This document shows positions 36,249 through 44,570 of a DNA stretch of 64,000 nucleotides, piece by piece. The stretch is from Nannocystis pusilla (GTDB lineage Bacteria > Myxococcota_A > Polyangia > Nannocystales > Nannocystaceae). The translations under genes were made by a program, and so were the position numbers. The stretch lies in assembly GCF_026626665.1 (NCBI RefSeq), contig NZ_JAPNKE010000002.1:10002001-10066000 (forward strand), written 5' to 3'. Position 1 is the first letter of the stretch; every line of letters starts with the position of its first letter. The notes below the pieces were generated by a model. That model ran no database searches. It saw only the letters and a program-made list of their open reading frames with translations, and had not been told where the DNA came from.

Positions 36249-36521
36249 ATGGCGATCAGCAACATGATGCGCGGTGAAGACGAGGGCGGCTACGAGACCG
36301 AAGGCGACCCCAACAGCGAGGCCTACTGGACCGAGCGCGGGATGAAGCGCCCCCAGGTGGTGTGGGAGCGCCTCACCGCCAGCAACAACATCGAGACGTA
36401 TCGAACCCGCGTGCCCGGCGGGTGGCTGGTGCTGATCTGCCAGGAGTATCGCGACACCGGCGGCGCGCTGTTCTACCCCGACCCGGCGCACCGCTGGGAC
36501 GGCACCGGCTTCCACGGCTGA
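36249..36521 (+). CDS. Small conserved-looking protein of unknown function
   Basis: 90 residues from ATG 36249. It starts MAISNMMRGEDEGGYETEG and has an aromatic-rich C-terminal half (WERLTASNNIETYRTRVPGGW, then FYPDPAHRWDG). The pattern of strands suggests a small beta domain, but I recognise no family. It lies divergently 92 bp from the kinase start and 50 bp upstream of the next gene. The codon use matches its neighbours, which supports it as real. Confidence 0.6.
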   Translation: MAISNMMRGEDEGGYETEGDPNSEAYWTERGMKRPQVVWERLTASNNIETYRTRVPGGWLVLICQEYRDTGGALFYPDPAHRWDGTGFHG

Positions 36522-36571
36522 GCGCACCCGCTGCGGTGGAATCACCGCAAACGGTGGGGCGTAGAGCCGGG

Positions 36572-37576
36572 GTGCGCCGCCTCCTCCCGGCCCTGTTCGC
36601 CCTCGCGCTGCTGCCCGCGGCGGCGCGCGCCGACGTCGACGAATTCACCGCGGCGGCCCGCAGCCTCGCCGCCGACGCCGACACCGGGCCGCTGACGAAC
36701 GGGCTGCACTACTTCGCCTCGAACGAGCGCGACCTCGACCTCGTCGCCGACGCGGTGCAGGACACCGGCGAGGTCGTGGTGGCAGTCGCCGCCGACCCCG
36801 GCTACATCCTCGCGGCGTGGGCCGACGCGCAGGCGCTGGTGCTGATCGACCTCGACCCGGCGATCGTGGCGCTGCACCGGATCTACGCCGCCTTCTTCGC
36901 GGCGGCGCCGGGCCCGGCCGAGTTCTCGCGGCTGTGGACGCCGGCCGGCGAGGCCGAGGCGCTGGCGCTGGTGGAGGCCGCCGGCGGCGAGGCGCTGGTC
37001 GAGACGTTCGTGGCCGCGCGTCCGGGGGTGGCTCGCCGTTTCGCGGAGCTGCAGCGCCACATGACGAGCAAGGGCCGGGCGTGGTTGCTGTCGGACCCGA
37101 CGCTGTACGCCCGGGTGGCCGGGCTGGTGCGCGCGAACCGGGTGATCGCGCTGCGCGGCGACTTCACGCGCGCGGGCACGGTCCGCGCGGTCGGCGAGGC
37201 GCTGCGGGCCGCGGGCCTGCGGGTGGGGCTGTTGTATCTGTCGAACATCGAGCAGTACTTCTTGTACACGCCGGAGTTCCGGCAAAACGTGCAGGGGCTG
37301 CCGCTCGCGGGCGGGCAGGTGCTGCGCACGCTGCCGGGCCGCCCGGCAGGCTTCGAGTACATCCTGCAACAGGGCGCCGACTTCCAGGCCTGGGCGCAGA
37401 ACCCGAAGGTCCGCTCGGTCTACCGGATCCGCGGATTTAAAGGGGGAACACCTGGTCAGCCGGCGCGTCCACGTGGTCGACCCGGGGCGGCCGCGGCCTT
37501 GATGATGATATGTCCTCGGGGACATGTTGATCGACGAGCTGCGGCGCGCCGCTCGGGGCGTGCCGTGATTCGGTGA
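36572..37576 (+). CDS. Exported protein resembling LIC_10091-type, repeat-derived C-terminus
   Basis: 334 residues from GTG 36572. The signal peptide is VRRLLPALFALALLPAAARA with an AxA cleavage site. The mature protein contains LSNIEQYFLYTPEFRQNVQG and GFEYILQQGADFQAWAQNP, which I associate with the LIC_10091-like family (a methyltransferase-like fold of unknown activity, here exported). The natural domain seems to end near RSVYRIRGF (about 37435). The last 45 residues, including ALMMICPRGHVDRR, come from linker DNA and a CATG hairpin at 37508-37527, so the true stop may have been displaced. The family link is from memory. Confidence 0.6.
   Translation: MRRLLPALFALALLPAAARADVDEFTAAARSLAADADTGPLTNGLHYFASNERDLDLVADAVQDTGEVVVAVAADPGYILAAWADAQALVLIDLDPAIVALHRIYAAFFAAAPGPAEFSRLWTPAGEAEALALVEAAGGEALVETFVAARPGVARRFAELQRHMTSKGRAWLLSDPTLYARVAGLVRANRVIALRGDFTRAGTVRAVGEALRAAGLRVGLLYLSNIEQYFLYTPEFRQNVQGLPLAGGQVLRTLPGRPAGFEYILQQGADFQAWAQNPKVRSVYRIRGFKGGTPGQPARPRGRPGAAAALMMICPRGHVDRRAAARRSGRAVIR
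37508..37527. repeat. CATG-family hairpin
   Basis: ATATGTCCTCGGGGACATGT: an 8-bp stem with one G-T pair and loop TCGG. It is read through at the end of the preceding gene as ICPRGHV. Confidence 0.85.
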
Positions 37577-37580
37577 GGTG

Positions 37581-37652
37581 GATGTCCTCGAAGAAATGTT
37601 GCGCCGGCCGGGGTCGTGCCATTCTCGATTTGAGATGTCCCTTGGGACATGT
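37581..37652. repeat. Two further CATG-family hairpins
   Basis: ATGTCCTCGAAGAAATGTTG at about 37582 is a decayed copy and ATGTCC-CTTG-GGACAT (37635-37650) is a perfect 6-bp one. They lie between the convergent ends at 37576 and 37667. Confidence 0.75.
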
Positions 37653-37666
37653 GATGGCCGCGAGGA

Positions 37667-39556
37667 TCAGGGCAGGTCGACGAGCTCGAGCTGGCCGTCG
37701 CGGCTGACGACGAGGCGGGCGCCGGCGGGGTCGAAGGCGGCGGCGGTGACGGCGTCGGCGGGGAAGCGGGCGATCGGGGCCAGCGATGGATCGAGGAGCT
37801 GCGCCTCGGTGGCTTCGCCGCGGGTGACCAGGACGAACAGGCGGCGGCCGTCGCGGCTCGGGACGATGGGGCCGGCGAGGTCGCTGCGCACGAGCTTGCC
37901 GCGCAGAGACCCGCCGGCGAGCGGGGCGGCGAACAGCGCGGTGTCGGTGGCGGCGAGCAAGGACTCGCCGAGCACGGCGGTGGCGACGACGGGTCCGGCG
38001 TCGCGGCCCGGGGTCATCTCGGCCGTGAGCGCGCCCGAGTCCGCGTCGATGGCGACGATCACGTCGCCGCGTCGGGCGGTGATCGTCGTCCCGCTCCAGG
38101 CGACCGCCGCGAAGCCGGTGTCCGCGCTGGCGAGGGTGGTGAGGCGCCAGCCGTCGAGGTCGACGCGGGTCAGGGTCGCGTCGGCGACCACGAAGCTGGC
38201 GCCGTCGGGTGCGACTGCGAGGTCTGCCGCGGCCTCGCCGAGGTGCGGCCGGCGGAACAGCTCCGCGCCGGTGACCGCGTCGAGCGCGAGGGTGGCCTCG
38301 CCGGTGGTCACGAGCACGATCGCGCCGTCGCGGGCGAACGCGACCCGCTGCGCGCCGGTCACCGGCAGCGCGGTCGTCCGCTCGCCGGACGCGATCGACC
38401 CCAGCTCGACCGCACCGCCGCGCTCGCGCACGAAACGATCGTCGCCCGCGAGCGCCAGCGAGAACACCGGGGCGGCGAGCTCCGCCGGCGCGCCGAGCGA
38501 ATGCGTCGAGCGCAGGCCGGCGCCGATCTGCAACGTCGTCGCGTCGACGAAGCCGCCGGTCATCTCGCGGCCGCCCGGCAATCCGAGCACCGGGGCGCCG
38601 GTCGTCAGCGAATAGACGTTCACGCCGGGCCCGATCGCCGCGATCGCCTGACCGTCGGGCGCGAAGGCGAGGCTCATGACGCCGCGGCACCACGGGGCCG
38701 CGACCTCGAGCAAGACGCGGCAGTCGTCCCACGCGAACACGCGGAGCACGCCCTCCTCGACCCATTGACCGGCGACGAGCGGCAGGGTGGGGTGCATCCG
38801 CACCGCGGCGACCGGGCCGGTTCCGGCCGTGAGCGCGACGGCGCGGCCGTCGGGGAGGAGCACGCGGATCTGGCCGTAGCTGGGAAAACACGCCGCGCCG
38901 TCGCTGCGCAGCTGCGCCGCCAGGTAGCCGCCGGTCGGACGCGGCTCGCCGAGCGAATCGCCGGCGCGTGAGAGGTGCACGATCTCCTTGGGGCGCGCGA
39001 GGTAGAAGTCGCCGTCCGGGCCGAAGCCGACCGCGACGCAATTCTCGTGGACGGTGCCGGCGCCGTCGGGCGCGAGCACGTGGACACGCGAGCCCTGCCC
39101 GGGCGTGGTGACGCGCACGCCGAGCCGGGTGCCCTCGTCACCGAGAGTGACGCCGGTGATCTCGGCGCCCCGGGGGAGCTTGAGCGCGACGGGCTGCGGG
39201 GCATCGTCGCCTGTGATCGTGACGGCTCGCTTGGCGTCGGCCCACGCCGACACGGGCGCTCGCGCGGCGAATTCGGCGAAGCGCGAGGGCACTGCCACCG
39301 GCGCGGCCTGGCCTGGCGATCGCAGCGCACGCGGGGTCAAGATGGCGACGGCCTCGCGCGCGGTCGGTTTGGCTGCGGCCTTCGATTCGTCCGCGCTCGG
39401 CTTGCGCTTCTTCGCAACGACGGTAGTGGTCGCCTTCGTGGCAGGGGGGCTCGTCTGCTCGCCGGCGGCCGATTTGCGCCTGGCCGTAGCGCCGGCGGGC
39501 TTCGCATCACTGTCAGTCGACCGGCTCGATCTGCTGCGCGGCTTGGTCGTCGTCAC
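37667..39556 (-). CDS. WD40/YVTN-like beta-propeller protein
   Basis: 629 residues from GTG 39556. The first 110 residues are Lys/Arg/Ser/Ala-rich and disordered-looking with no signal peptide (VTTTKPRSRSSRSTDSD). The remainder is a series of about ten four-strand blades with recurring patterns such as VAFARDGAIVLV, LAVAPDGASFVVADA and AFDPAGARLVVSRDG, typical of WD40/TolB/YVTN propellers. It is likely a protein-interaction scaffold in the cytosol or, if exported by another route, on the surface. There is no kinase or protease domain attached. An upstream open extension to 39847 has no family character and is excluded. Confidence 0.7.
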   Translation of the reverse strand: MTTTKPRSRSSRSTDSDAKPAGATARRKSAAGEQTSPPATKATTTVVAKKRKPSADESKAAAKPTAREAVAILTPRALRSPGQAAPVAVPSRFAEFAARAPVSAWADAKRAVTITGDDAPQPVALKLPRGAEITGVTLGDEGTRLGVRVTTPGQGSRVHVLAPDGAGTVHENCVAVGFGPDGDFYLARPKEIVHLSRAGDSLGEPRPTGGYLAAQLRSDGAACFPSYGQIRVLLPDGRAVALTAGTGPVAAVRMHPTLPLVAGQWVEEGVLRVFAWDDCRVLLEVAAPWCRGVMSLAFAPDGQAIAAIGPGVNVYSLTTGAPVLGLPGGREMTGGFVDATTLQIGAGLRSTHSLGAPAELAAPVFSLALAGDDRFVRERGGAVELGSIASGERTTALPVTGAQRVAFARDGAIVLVTTGEATLALDAVTGAELFRRPHLGEAAADLAVAPDGASFVVADATLTRVDLDGWRLTTLASADTGFAAVAWSGTTITARRGDVIVAIDADSGALTAEMTPGRDAGPVVATAVLGESLLAATDTALFAAPLAGGSLRGKLVRSDLAGPIVPSRDGRRLFVLVTRGEATEAQLLDPSLAPIARFPADAVTAAAFDPAGARLVVSRDGQLELVDLP

Positions 39557-39858
39557 GTCCGAGGGATTATCTCGTTTGCCGGGCCGCAACAAGGCGCCCG
39601 GCGGGCGTGATGGGCCTCGTACGCGCGGATACTTCTGGACATGTCGAAGTGGACATGTCACTCGGCGTGACGGTCGAAAGCGATCGCGGCAGCCTCCCCT
39701 CGCGCCACCTGGCTCTGCCGCCGTGTTGATCCGCAGCCAGGGAGGCGCGCGCGGCCTCGGCCGGCGAGGCGAACCGGCGCTTCTTCGCTGTAACTTTGTA
39801 TGGGAGCTCGCGGCGAGGCCGAGGCGCTGCGCGAGATCGCGCTCCATGACGGCCCCCG
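39557..39858. other. Divergent intergenic space with a CATG element
   Basis: This space between a minus- and a plus-strand start holds GGACATGTCGAAGTGGACAT (39637-39656), a CATG-family copy. No promoter boxes are clear. Confidence 0.6.
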
Positions 39859-40401
39859 ATGCGTCGGGGCCTCGCGCCCGTGGCCGTGAGCTGGTATCGA
39901 CGAGGGGTGGCGATCGCCGCGCTCGACGTCGACTACCGGCCGGACGCGGCGGTCACCGCCTGCGTGCTCTTCGAGACATGGTCCGAAGAACATGTCCTCG
40001 AGAGCTATACCGTGGTGAGCCCGGCCGCCGCGGAGTACGAGCCCGGGGCGTTTTTCATGCGCGAGCTGCCGTGCCTGCTGGCGGCGCTGGGCCGCTGCCC
40101 GGCGCCGCCGTCGACGATCGTGATCGACGGTCACGTGTGGCTCGGACCCGACCGGCCCGGCCTCGGGGTCCATCTGTACCGGGCGCTGGGCGAGGCGACC
40201 CCCGTGGTCGGGGTGGCCAAGAATCCGTTCCGCGGGGCGCCCGCGCGCGAGGTGCTGCGCGGCGACAGCCGCCGGCCGCTGTTCGTCACCGCCTTCGGCA
40301 TGAGCGCCGACGAGGCGGCCGCACATGTGCAAGCGATGCACGGGCCGCACCGGGTGCCGACGCTGCTGCGGCTGGTCGATCAGCTGTGCCGTCGTGGGTG
40401 A
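39859..40401 (+). CDS. nfi: Endonuclease V-like protein
   Basis: 180 residues from ATG 39859; GTG codons at 39886 and 39907 are alternative starts. Endonuclease V nicks DNA or RNA next to deoxyinosine/inosine. The catalytic acids are visible: Asp in ALDVDYR, Glu in FFMRELPCLL and Asp in IVIDGHVWLG. GVAKNPFRG matches the conserved Lys region. Between VLFETW and SYTVVSP lies a dispersed hairpin (39976-40003) translated as ETWSEEHVLES, so part of the helix before the PGAFFMREL strand is element-derived. The protein is shorter than E. coli Nfi (223), mainly at the C-terminus. Confidence 0.82.
   Translation: MRRGLAPVAVSWYRRGVAIAALDVDYRPDAAVTACVLFETWSEEHVLESYTVVSPAAAEYEPGAFFMRELPCLLAALGRCPAPPSTIVIDGHVWLGPDRPGLGVHLYRALGEATPVVGVAKNPFRGAPAREVLRGDSRRPLFVTAFGMSADEAAAHVQAMHGPHRVPTLLRLVDQLCRRG
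39976..40003. repeat. CATG-family element inside the endonuclease V gene
   Basis: GAGACATGGTCCGAAGAACA followed by TGTCCTCGAG. It is near-identical in layout to the two copies within the kinase gene and is read in the same frame (ETWSEEHVLE). Confidence 0.8.
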
Positions 40402-40576
40402 GCGGTGAGGCTCGCGCGATCGCGGGAGCGGAGGAGGCCGAGTCATCCGCGCAATCGCGGATGAATGCGGTGCCTCGCCCGACACCTCGTAGGGGCGGAG
40501 GCGAATGCCATGACGGGCGGCTGACGAGGGCGCGGGGCTCCTCGCTGGCGAAGCTACCGCGGCCGCGGCCGCGAGC

Positions 40577-41104
40577 TCAACCGACGAGGGTGCGGTAGCG
40601 GGTGATGGCAGCCTCGCACGACTCGGCGCAGGCCTTACACGCCGGGTGCTTGGCCTCGTGCTTGCGACACTCGGCCTCGCAGCGCTCACCGACCGCGAGC
40701 GCGACGCGGGCCTGGGCGGCGAGCTGATCGGAGGGCCCGGCCGCGAGGGCCAGCAAGGCCCGGGTGACGGCGAGCATCTCGTGGGCCGAACGGGCGCAGG
40801 CGGCCATGCTGGTGTCGCCCTGGCCCAGCAAGACGAAGCAGTGCTGCACGCAGACTTCACCCGTCTTGAGGCATTCGGCCGCGACCGTGAGGGTGGCGTC
40901 GTCGCCCGCGTGATGGCCGGCGTGACTGTCGTGGCCGGCGTGCGGGTCGGCGGTCGCGGGGGTCGGCACGGCCGGGGCCGGCGGCGGGGCGGTAGTCTTG
41001 CCGGGCGTCTTGGCCGGCGGCGGCGGCAGCTCGTCGGGCGCGCTGCTGCAGGCGGTGGTGGCGAGGACGGCAGGGGACCCGAGGACGAATTCGCGGCGTT
41101 GCAT
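40577..41104 (-). CDS. Csp-type four-helix copper-storage protein, exported
   Basis: 175 residues from ATG 41104. MQRREFVLGSPAVLATTAC is a Tat signal with a possible lipobox. A Pro-rich linker leads to a His-rich stretch (PHAGHDSHAGHHAGDD), then about 100 residues with nine Cys spaced along helices: CLKTGEVCVQHC, CARSAHEML, GERCEAECRKHEAKHPACKA and more. This is the Cys-lined four-helix bundle of Csp proteins (DUF326), which store many Cu(I) ions inside the bundle; Csp1 of methanotrophs is also exported. The His-rich linker could capture Cu(II). No copper regulator or oxidase lies next to it. Confidence 0.82.
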   Translation of the reverse strand: MQRREFVLGSPAVLATTACSSAPDELPPPPAKTPGKTTAPPPAPAVPTPATADPHAGHDSHAGHHAGDDATLTVAAECLKTGEVCVQHCFVLLGQGDTSMAACARSAHEMLAVTRALLALAAGPSDQLAAQARVALAVGERCEAECRKHEAKHPACKACAESCEAAITRYRTLVG

Positions 41105-41421
41105 GCGAGCGCGACTATAGGGGCGATCGCGCGGGGGCGGCAACGCAGGCGCGAGGCGACGGCCTGGGCGGCCGCGAAACTCTGTTAGACGGAGAAGGCC
41201 GCGGCAGTCGCCAGGAGGGGCGCGGCGTGAGCGGGAGGCCATCGCCGCGAGGATGTCGGCCGCGAACGCGAGAGGTCGCCTGTCTGAAGAGACATCTGAT
41301 TGGATCGGCGGCGATTCGCCGTCGGTGGCGAGGCACGAGCGCGGCGCCACGGCAGCTCGGGCTGCGCCGTGGTGGCCCTCGTCGACGGTCGATTCGCCGG
41401 TGTTCGCGGCTCGACGGGGAA
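41105..41421. other. Gap between minus-strand genes
   Basis: This 317-bp stretch has no gene that I can support. It holds a CATG-like copy CTGTCTGAAGAGACATC (about 41281) and two similar segments GCGCCGTGG(T/C)GGCCCT near 41365 and 41431; the second is the end of the enoyl-CoA hydratase gene, suggesting a decayed tail duplication. Confidence 0.5.
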
Positions 41422-42204
41422 TCAGGCGGCGCCGTGGCGGCCCTGGCCGGCGGCGAAGCGGCGGGCGCCGGCGATCGATTCGCGAGCGATCACGTCGGCG
41501 CCGCCGCGGCCCTCGGCGAGCAGGGCTTCCTCGAGGGACATGTCCCATTGGCCATAGGTGGAGCGGCGGTCGACCTGCATGCACTCCTGCGGGAAGGCGG
41601 CGATCTCGGCGGCCAGCGCCTCGGCGGCGGCGCGGGCCTGGCCGGGCGGGACGACGCGGTTGACGAGGCCGATCGCCAGCGCCTCGGCGGCCTCGACCGG
41701 CCTGCCGGTGAGGATCAGGTCGAGCGCGCGGCCCATGCCGACGAGCCGCGGCAGGCGCACCGTGCCGCCGTCGATCAGCGGGACGCCGAAGCGGCGGCAG
41801 AACACGCCGAACACCGCGTCGGCGTCTGCCACCCGCAGGTCGCACCACAGCGCGAGCTCGAGGCCGCCGGCGACCGCGTAGCCGCTGACGGCGGCGATCA
41901 CCGGCTTGCGCAGGAGCAGCCGCGTGGGCCCCATCGGCGCCGGCCGCCCGAGCGCGTCGGCCGGGGCGTCGAGGTGGAGCTGGTTGCTCGCCTCGCCGCT
42001 CGCCAACGCCTTGAGGTCGGCGCCGCCGCAGAAGTGCCCGTCCTCGCCCCACAACACGGCGACGCGCGCCGCCGGATCGGCGTCGAATTCGCGAAAGGCC
42101 TGCTCGAGCGCGGCCGCGGTCGGCCCGTCGACCGCGTTGCGCCGCTCGGGGCGGGCGAGGATGACGGTGGTGACGGGGCCGTTGCGCTCGGTACGGACGG
42201 ACAT
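41422..42204 (-). CDS. Enoyl-CoA hydratase/isomerase family protein
   Basis: 260 residues from ATG 42204. Crotonase fold: LARPERRNAVDG near the N-terminus, oxyanion-hole FCGGADLKAL, and a second Gly-rich turn VSGYAVAGGLELALWCDLRVA. The usual catalytic Glu pair (E in GGLELAL region and next helix) is only partly kept: FGVPLIDGGTVRLPRLVG has Asp where Glu is expected, so hydratase activity is not certain. Near the C-terminus GQWDMSLEEALL is coded by a CATG element with perfect palindrome GGGACATGTCCC (41535-41546). It is followed downstream by no other fatty acid genes; the SDR gene lies upstream on the same strand. Confidence 0.85.
   Translation of the reverse strand: MSVRTERNGPVTTVILARPERRNAVDGPTAAALEQAFREFDADPAARVAVLWGEDGHFCGGADLKALASGEASNQLHLDAPADALGRPAPMGPTRLLLRKPVIAAVSGYAVAGGLELALWCDLRVADADAVFGVFCRRFGVPLIDGGTVRLPRLVGMGRALDLILTGRPVEAAEALAIGLVNRVVPPGQARAAAEALAAEIAAFPQECMQVDRRSTYGQWDMSLEEALLAEGRGGADVIARESIAGARRFAAGQGRHGAA
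41535..41546. repeat. CATG-family palindrome inside the enoyl-CoA hydratase gene
   Basis: GGGACATGTCCC is a perfect 12-bp palindrome, translated as WDMS. Confidence 0.7.
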
Positions 42205-42326
42205 GCCGCGAGGATAGACCAGAACGCGGCGGGCCGGAGACGGCGCGGCCGAAGCGGCCTGCCTGGCGTCAGACAAACAGAGCTGTCCGAGCGCTCGCCC
42301 CGGGCGCAGTCATGGGCTGCGCTTCA

Positions 42327-42349
42327 GGACATGTTCGATACGACAGGTC
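42327..42349. repeat. CATG-family copy at the end of the SDR gene
   Basis: GGACATGTTCGATACGACAG, 3 bases beyond the SDR stop on the minus strand. Arms are imperfect. Confidence 0.6.
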
Positions 42350-42351
42350 AC

Positions 42352-43131
42352 TCACCAGGCCGCGGCGATGGTGACGCCGCCGTCGGCGACGAGGACCTGG
42401 CCGGTGATGAACGAGCCGGCCGGGGAGCACAGCAGGGCCGCGAGCGGGGCGATGTCGTCGGGGTCGCCGATCCGTCCGAGCGGGGTGCGGCGCTCGACCA
42501 GCTGCTTGAGGTCGGGGTTCTGCCACAGGGCGCGGGCGAAGTCGGTCTTGACCAGGCCGGGGGCGATGGCGTTGACGCGGACGTTGTGCGGGCCCCACTC
42601 GACGGCGAGGCTGCGCACGAGCTGCATGTCGGCGGCCTTGCTCATGTTGTAGGCGCCGATCAGCGGGTCGCCGCGCAGGCCGCCGATGCTCGAGATCATG
42701 AGGATCGCGCCGTCGCGCCGCTCGATCATCCCGGGGGCCACGCGCTTGGCCAGCCACAGGTTGGACAGCACGTTGTTGTGCATGATCTTGTGGAAGACCT
42801 CGTCGCCGAGGCCGTCGAGCGAGCCGAAGTAGGGGTTGGTGGCGGCGTTGCAGACGAGGACGTCGACCTTGCCCCACTCGGCCAGCGTGCGATCGACGAG
42901 CGCGTCGACCTGGGCCTTCTCCGAGATGTTGCACGGGACCGCGAGCGCCTGCCCGCCGGCGCCGCGGATCGCCTCGGCGACCTCGTCGCACGGGGTCGGC
43001 TTGCGGCTCGAGATGACCACCCGCGCGCCGGCGCGGGCCAGGTGCTCGGCGATCGCCCGCCCGATCCCGCGGCTCGAACCGGTGACGATCGCTACCTTGT
43101 CGCTGAGATCGATGATGGGCTTGGCGGACAT
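42352..43131 (-). CDS. Short-chain dehydrogenase/reductase
   Basis: 259 residues. Cofactor loop TGSSRGIG is at residues 17-24, NAA in VLVCNAATNPYFG, and catalytic Ser-Tyr-Lys in MISSIGG and AYNMSKA. VNAIAPGLVKTDFA is the usual PG motif. Arg/Lys after the second strand (SSRKPT) suggests NADP(H). The sequence resembles DHRS4/FabG-like reductases that act on ketones or retinol-type carbonyls. It lies 148 bp upstream of the enoyl-CoA hydratase gene on the same strand, so the two may share a lipid pathway. Confidence 0.9.
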   Translation of the reverse strand: MSAKPIIDLSDKVAIVTGSSRGIGRAIAEHLARAGARVVISSRKPTPCDEVAEAIRGAGGQALAVPCNISEKAQVDALVDRTLAEWGKVDVLVCNAATNPYFGSLDGLGDEVFHKIMHNNVLSNLWLAKRVAPGMIERRDGAILMISSIGGLRGDPLIGAYNMSKAADMQLVRSLAVEWGPHNVRVNAIAPGLVKTDFARALWQNPDLKQLVERRTPLGRIGDPDDIAPLAALLCSPAGSFITGQVLVADGGVTIAAAW

Positions 43132-43330
43132 GACGCGGCCCAGCGTCGCAAACGCCGGGCCGTGCGGGCAAGCCGCCGGGGCGTGAGGTCGAGCCCCCGG
43201 CCGGGTCCGCCGGAGCGCCGAATCTCGGCGGCGAGCCGAATTCAGCTGCAGGCCTGCACGAGCGTGAAGCGCCGCGCCCCGAGGAGCGGCGCGATGCGCC
43301 GGCTGCTCGGGGCGTGCCGCGCCGCGTCGC

Positions 43331-44428
43331 TCACTTGCTGCGGGCGCTGCAGCGGCGGTTGCCCTCTTCGCAGAGGAAGCGGACGTGCATGTGGTTCGAG
43401 TGGCCGCGCCAGTGCTGGATCTTCGCGTGCGGGCTCTCGGGCGTCTTCGGGTACTCGAACAGGGCGGCCAGCTGCTCGGGCGGGAGGTGCTTCTGGGCCT
43501 CCTTGTGCAGCAGCTTCTGCAGCTTCTTGGCGATGTAGATCGTCTGCACCTGGTCGGTCTCGAGCAGCTCCTGGACCAGGGCCCAGTTCTTCTCGGCGTC
43601 GAAGTTGCGGACGTTCATGTACTTCCAGCGGTGCTCGCCGTCATCGATGCCGTGGAAGATGTAGCCGATGTCGATGTCGCGGCCGGAGCGGTGCGAGCGG
43701 TGCGGGGGCACGCGGCCGCCGGTGCGGCGCGCCAGCTCGCCGACGCGGATCTTCGGGCCGTCGGGGTAGCGCTCGCCGAAGTCCTCGAAGGCGTCGACCA
43801 GCGCGCGGATGGTGTTGACGGTGCCGTAGGTGCGCGGCCGGTGGGTGCGCAGGCGCCAACCTGGCCCTTCGGGCAGGGGCATGCCGTTGCGCAGCTTGCC
43901 GCGGTTGGGCGAGCCGATCGACTGCGGCGGGTGCTCGGGGTCGTGGCGGTAGACCAGCAGCTTGGTGCCCTCGCCGACCGGGGCCTCGCGGTCGAGCTCC
44001 GGGTTGAGCTCGCTGAGCTGTGCGGCCTTGATGCCCCAGGCGATGGCGAGCGCGTCGAGCGACATGTTCTCGTGCGCGGTCCAGAACACCTCGCGCAGCG
44101 GCTCGTCAGCGAGCGCGACCGCTGTGTCCTCGATCTCGGACGGATCGCCGGCGAGCGCGGGGGTCTGGGGCCCCGATTGCGCATTCGCGGAATCCGCCGA
44201 GGCCGAAATCACGGGTGGGATATCGTCGGTCGGGGCGCGCGCCGGTGGGATTGACGTTGCGGGGAGATCGGCCCCCGCGGCGAGCACCGATTGCACCGCC
44301 ATCGGCGCATTGTCTTTCGCCGGCACGGCGACGCAAGTGACGAGACCGAGCCCGGCGGTGAGCGCGGCGTACAGCGTCCAGCGCTGCGCCGGGGGTCGTG
44401 GAGAGAGCTTATCCGCTGCGTCACGCAT
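43331..44428 (-). CDS. mepA: Penicillin-insensitive murein endopeptidase (MepA) with LysM-like domain
   Basis: 365 residues from ATG 44428. A membrane/signal helix (LYAALTAGLGLVTCVAVPA) is followed by a 90-residue Pro/Ala region, a LysM-like module (VFWTAHENMSLDALAIAWGI to ELDREAPV), then the peptidase. The zinc ligands are visible in HRSHRSGRDIDIGY and in HWRGHSNHMHVRF. MepA cleaves D-Ala-meso-DAP cross-links in the periplasm without being blocked by penicillin. Three Cys (two near the C-terminus: CEEGNRRC) may bond. A longer upstream start lacks good sequence. Confidence 0.88.
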   Translation of the reverse strand: MRDAADKLSPRPPAQRWTLYAALTAGLGLVTCVAVPAKDNAPMAVQSVLAAGADLPATSIPPARAPTDDIPPVISASADSANAQSGPQTPALAGDPSEIEDTAVALADEPLREVFWTAHENMSLDALAIAWGIKAAQLSELNPELDREAPVGEGTKLLVYRHDPEHPPQSIGSPNRGKLRNGMPLPEGPGWRLRTHRPRTYGTVNTIRALVDAFEDFGERYPDGPKIRVGELARRTGGRVPPHRSHRSGRDIDIGYIFHGIDDGEHRWKYMNVRNFDAEKNWALVQELLETDQVQTIYIAKKLQKLLHKEAQKHLPPEQLAALFEYPKTPESPHAKIQHWRGHSNHMHVRFLCEEGNRRCSARSK

Positions 44429-44570
44429 CGATGGGTCTCCCTGCAGATCCCCGCAGAGGCTGCTGCGGGGAGTTGGCAGTCTATGGAGGAAGCATCGGGG
44501 GGCGCAACCCCTCGACGAGACGCAAATCAAGTTTTCGACGAACGGCGCGCGCCGTTCGCCGAAATCGAGT

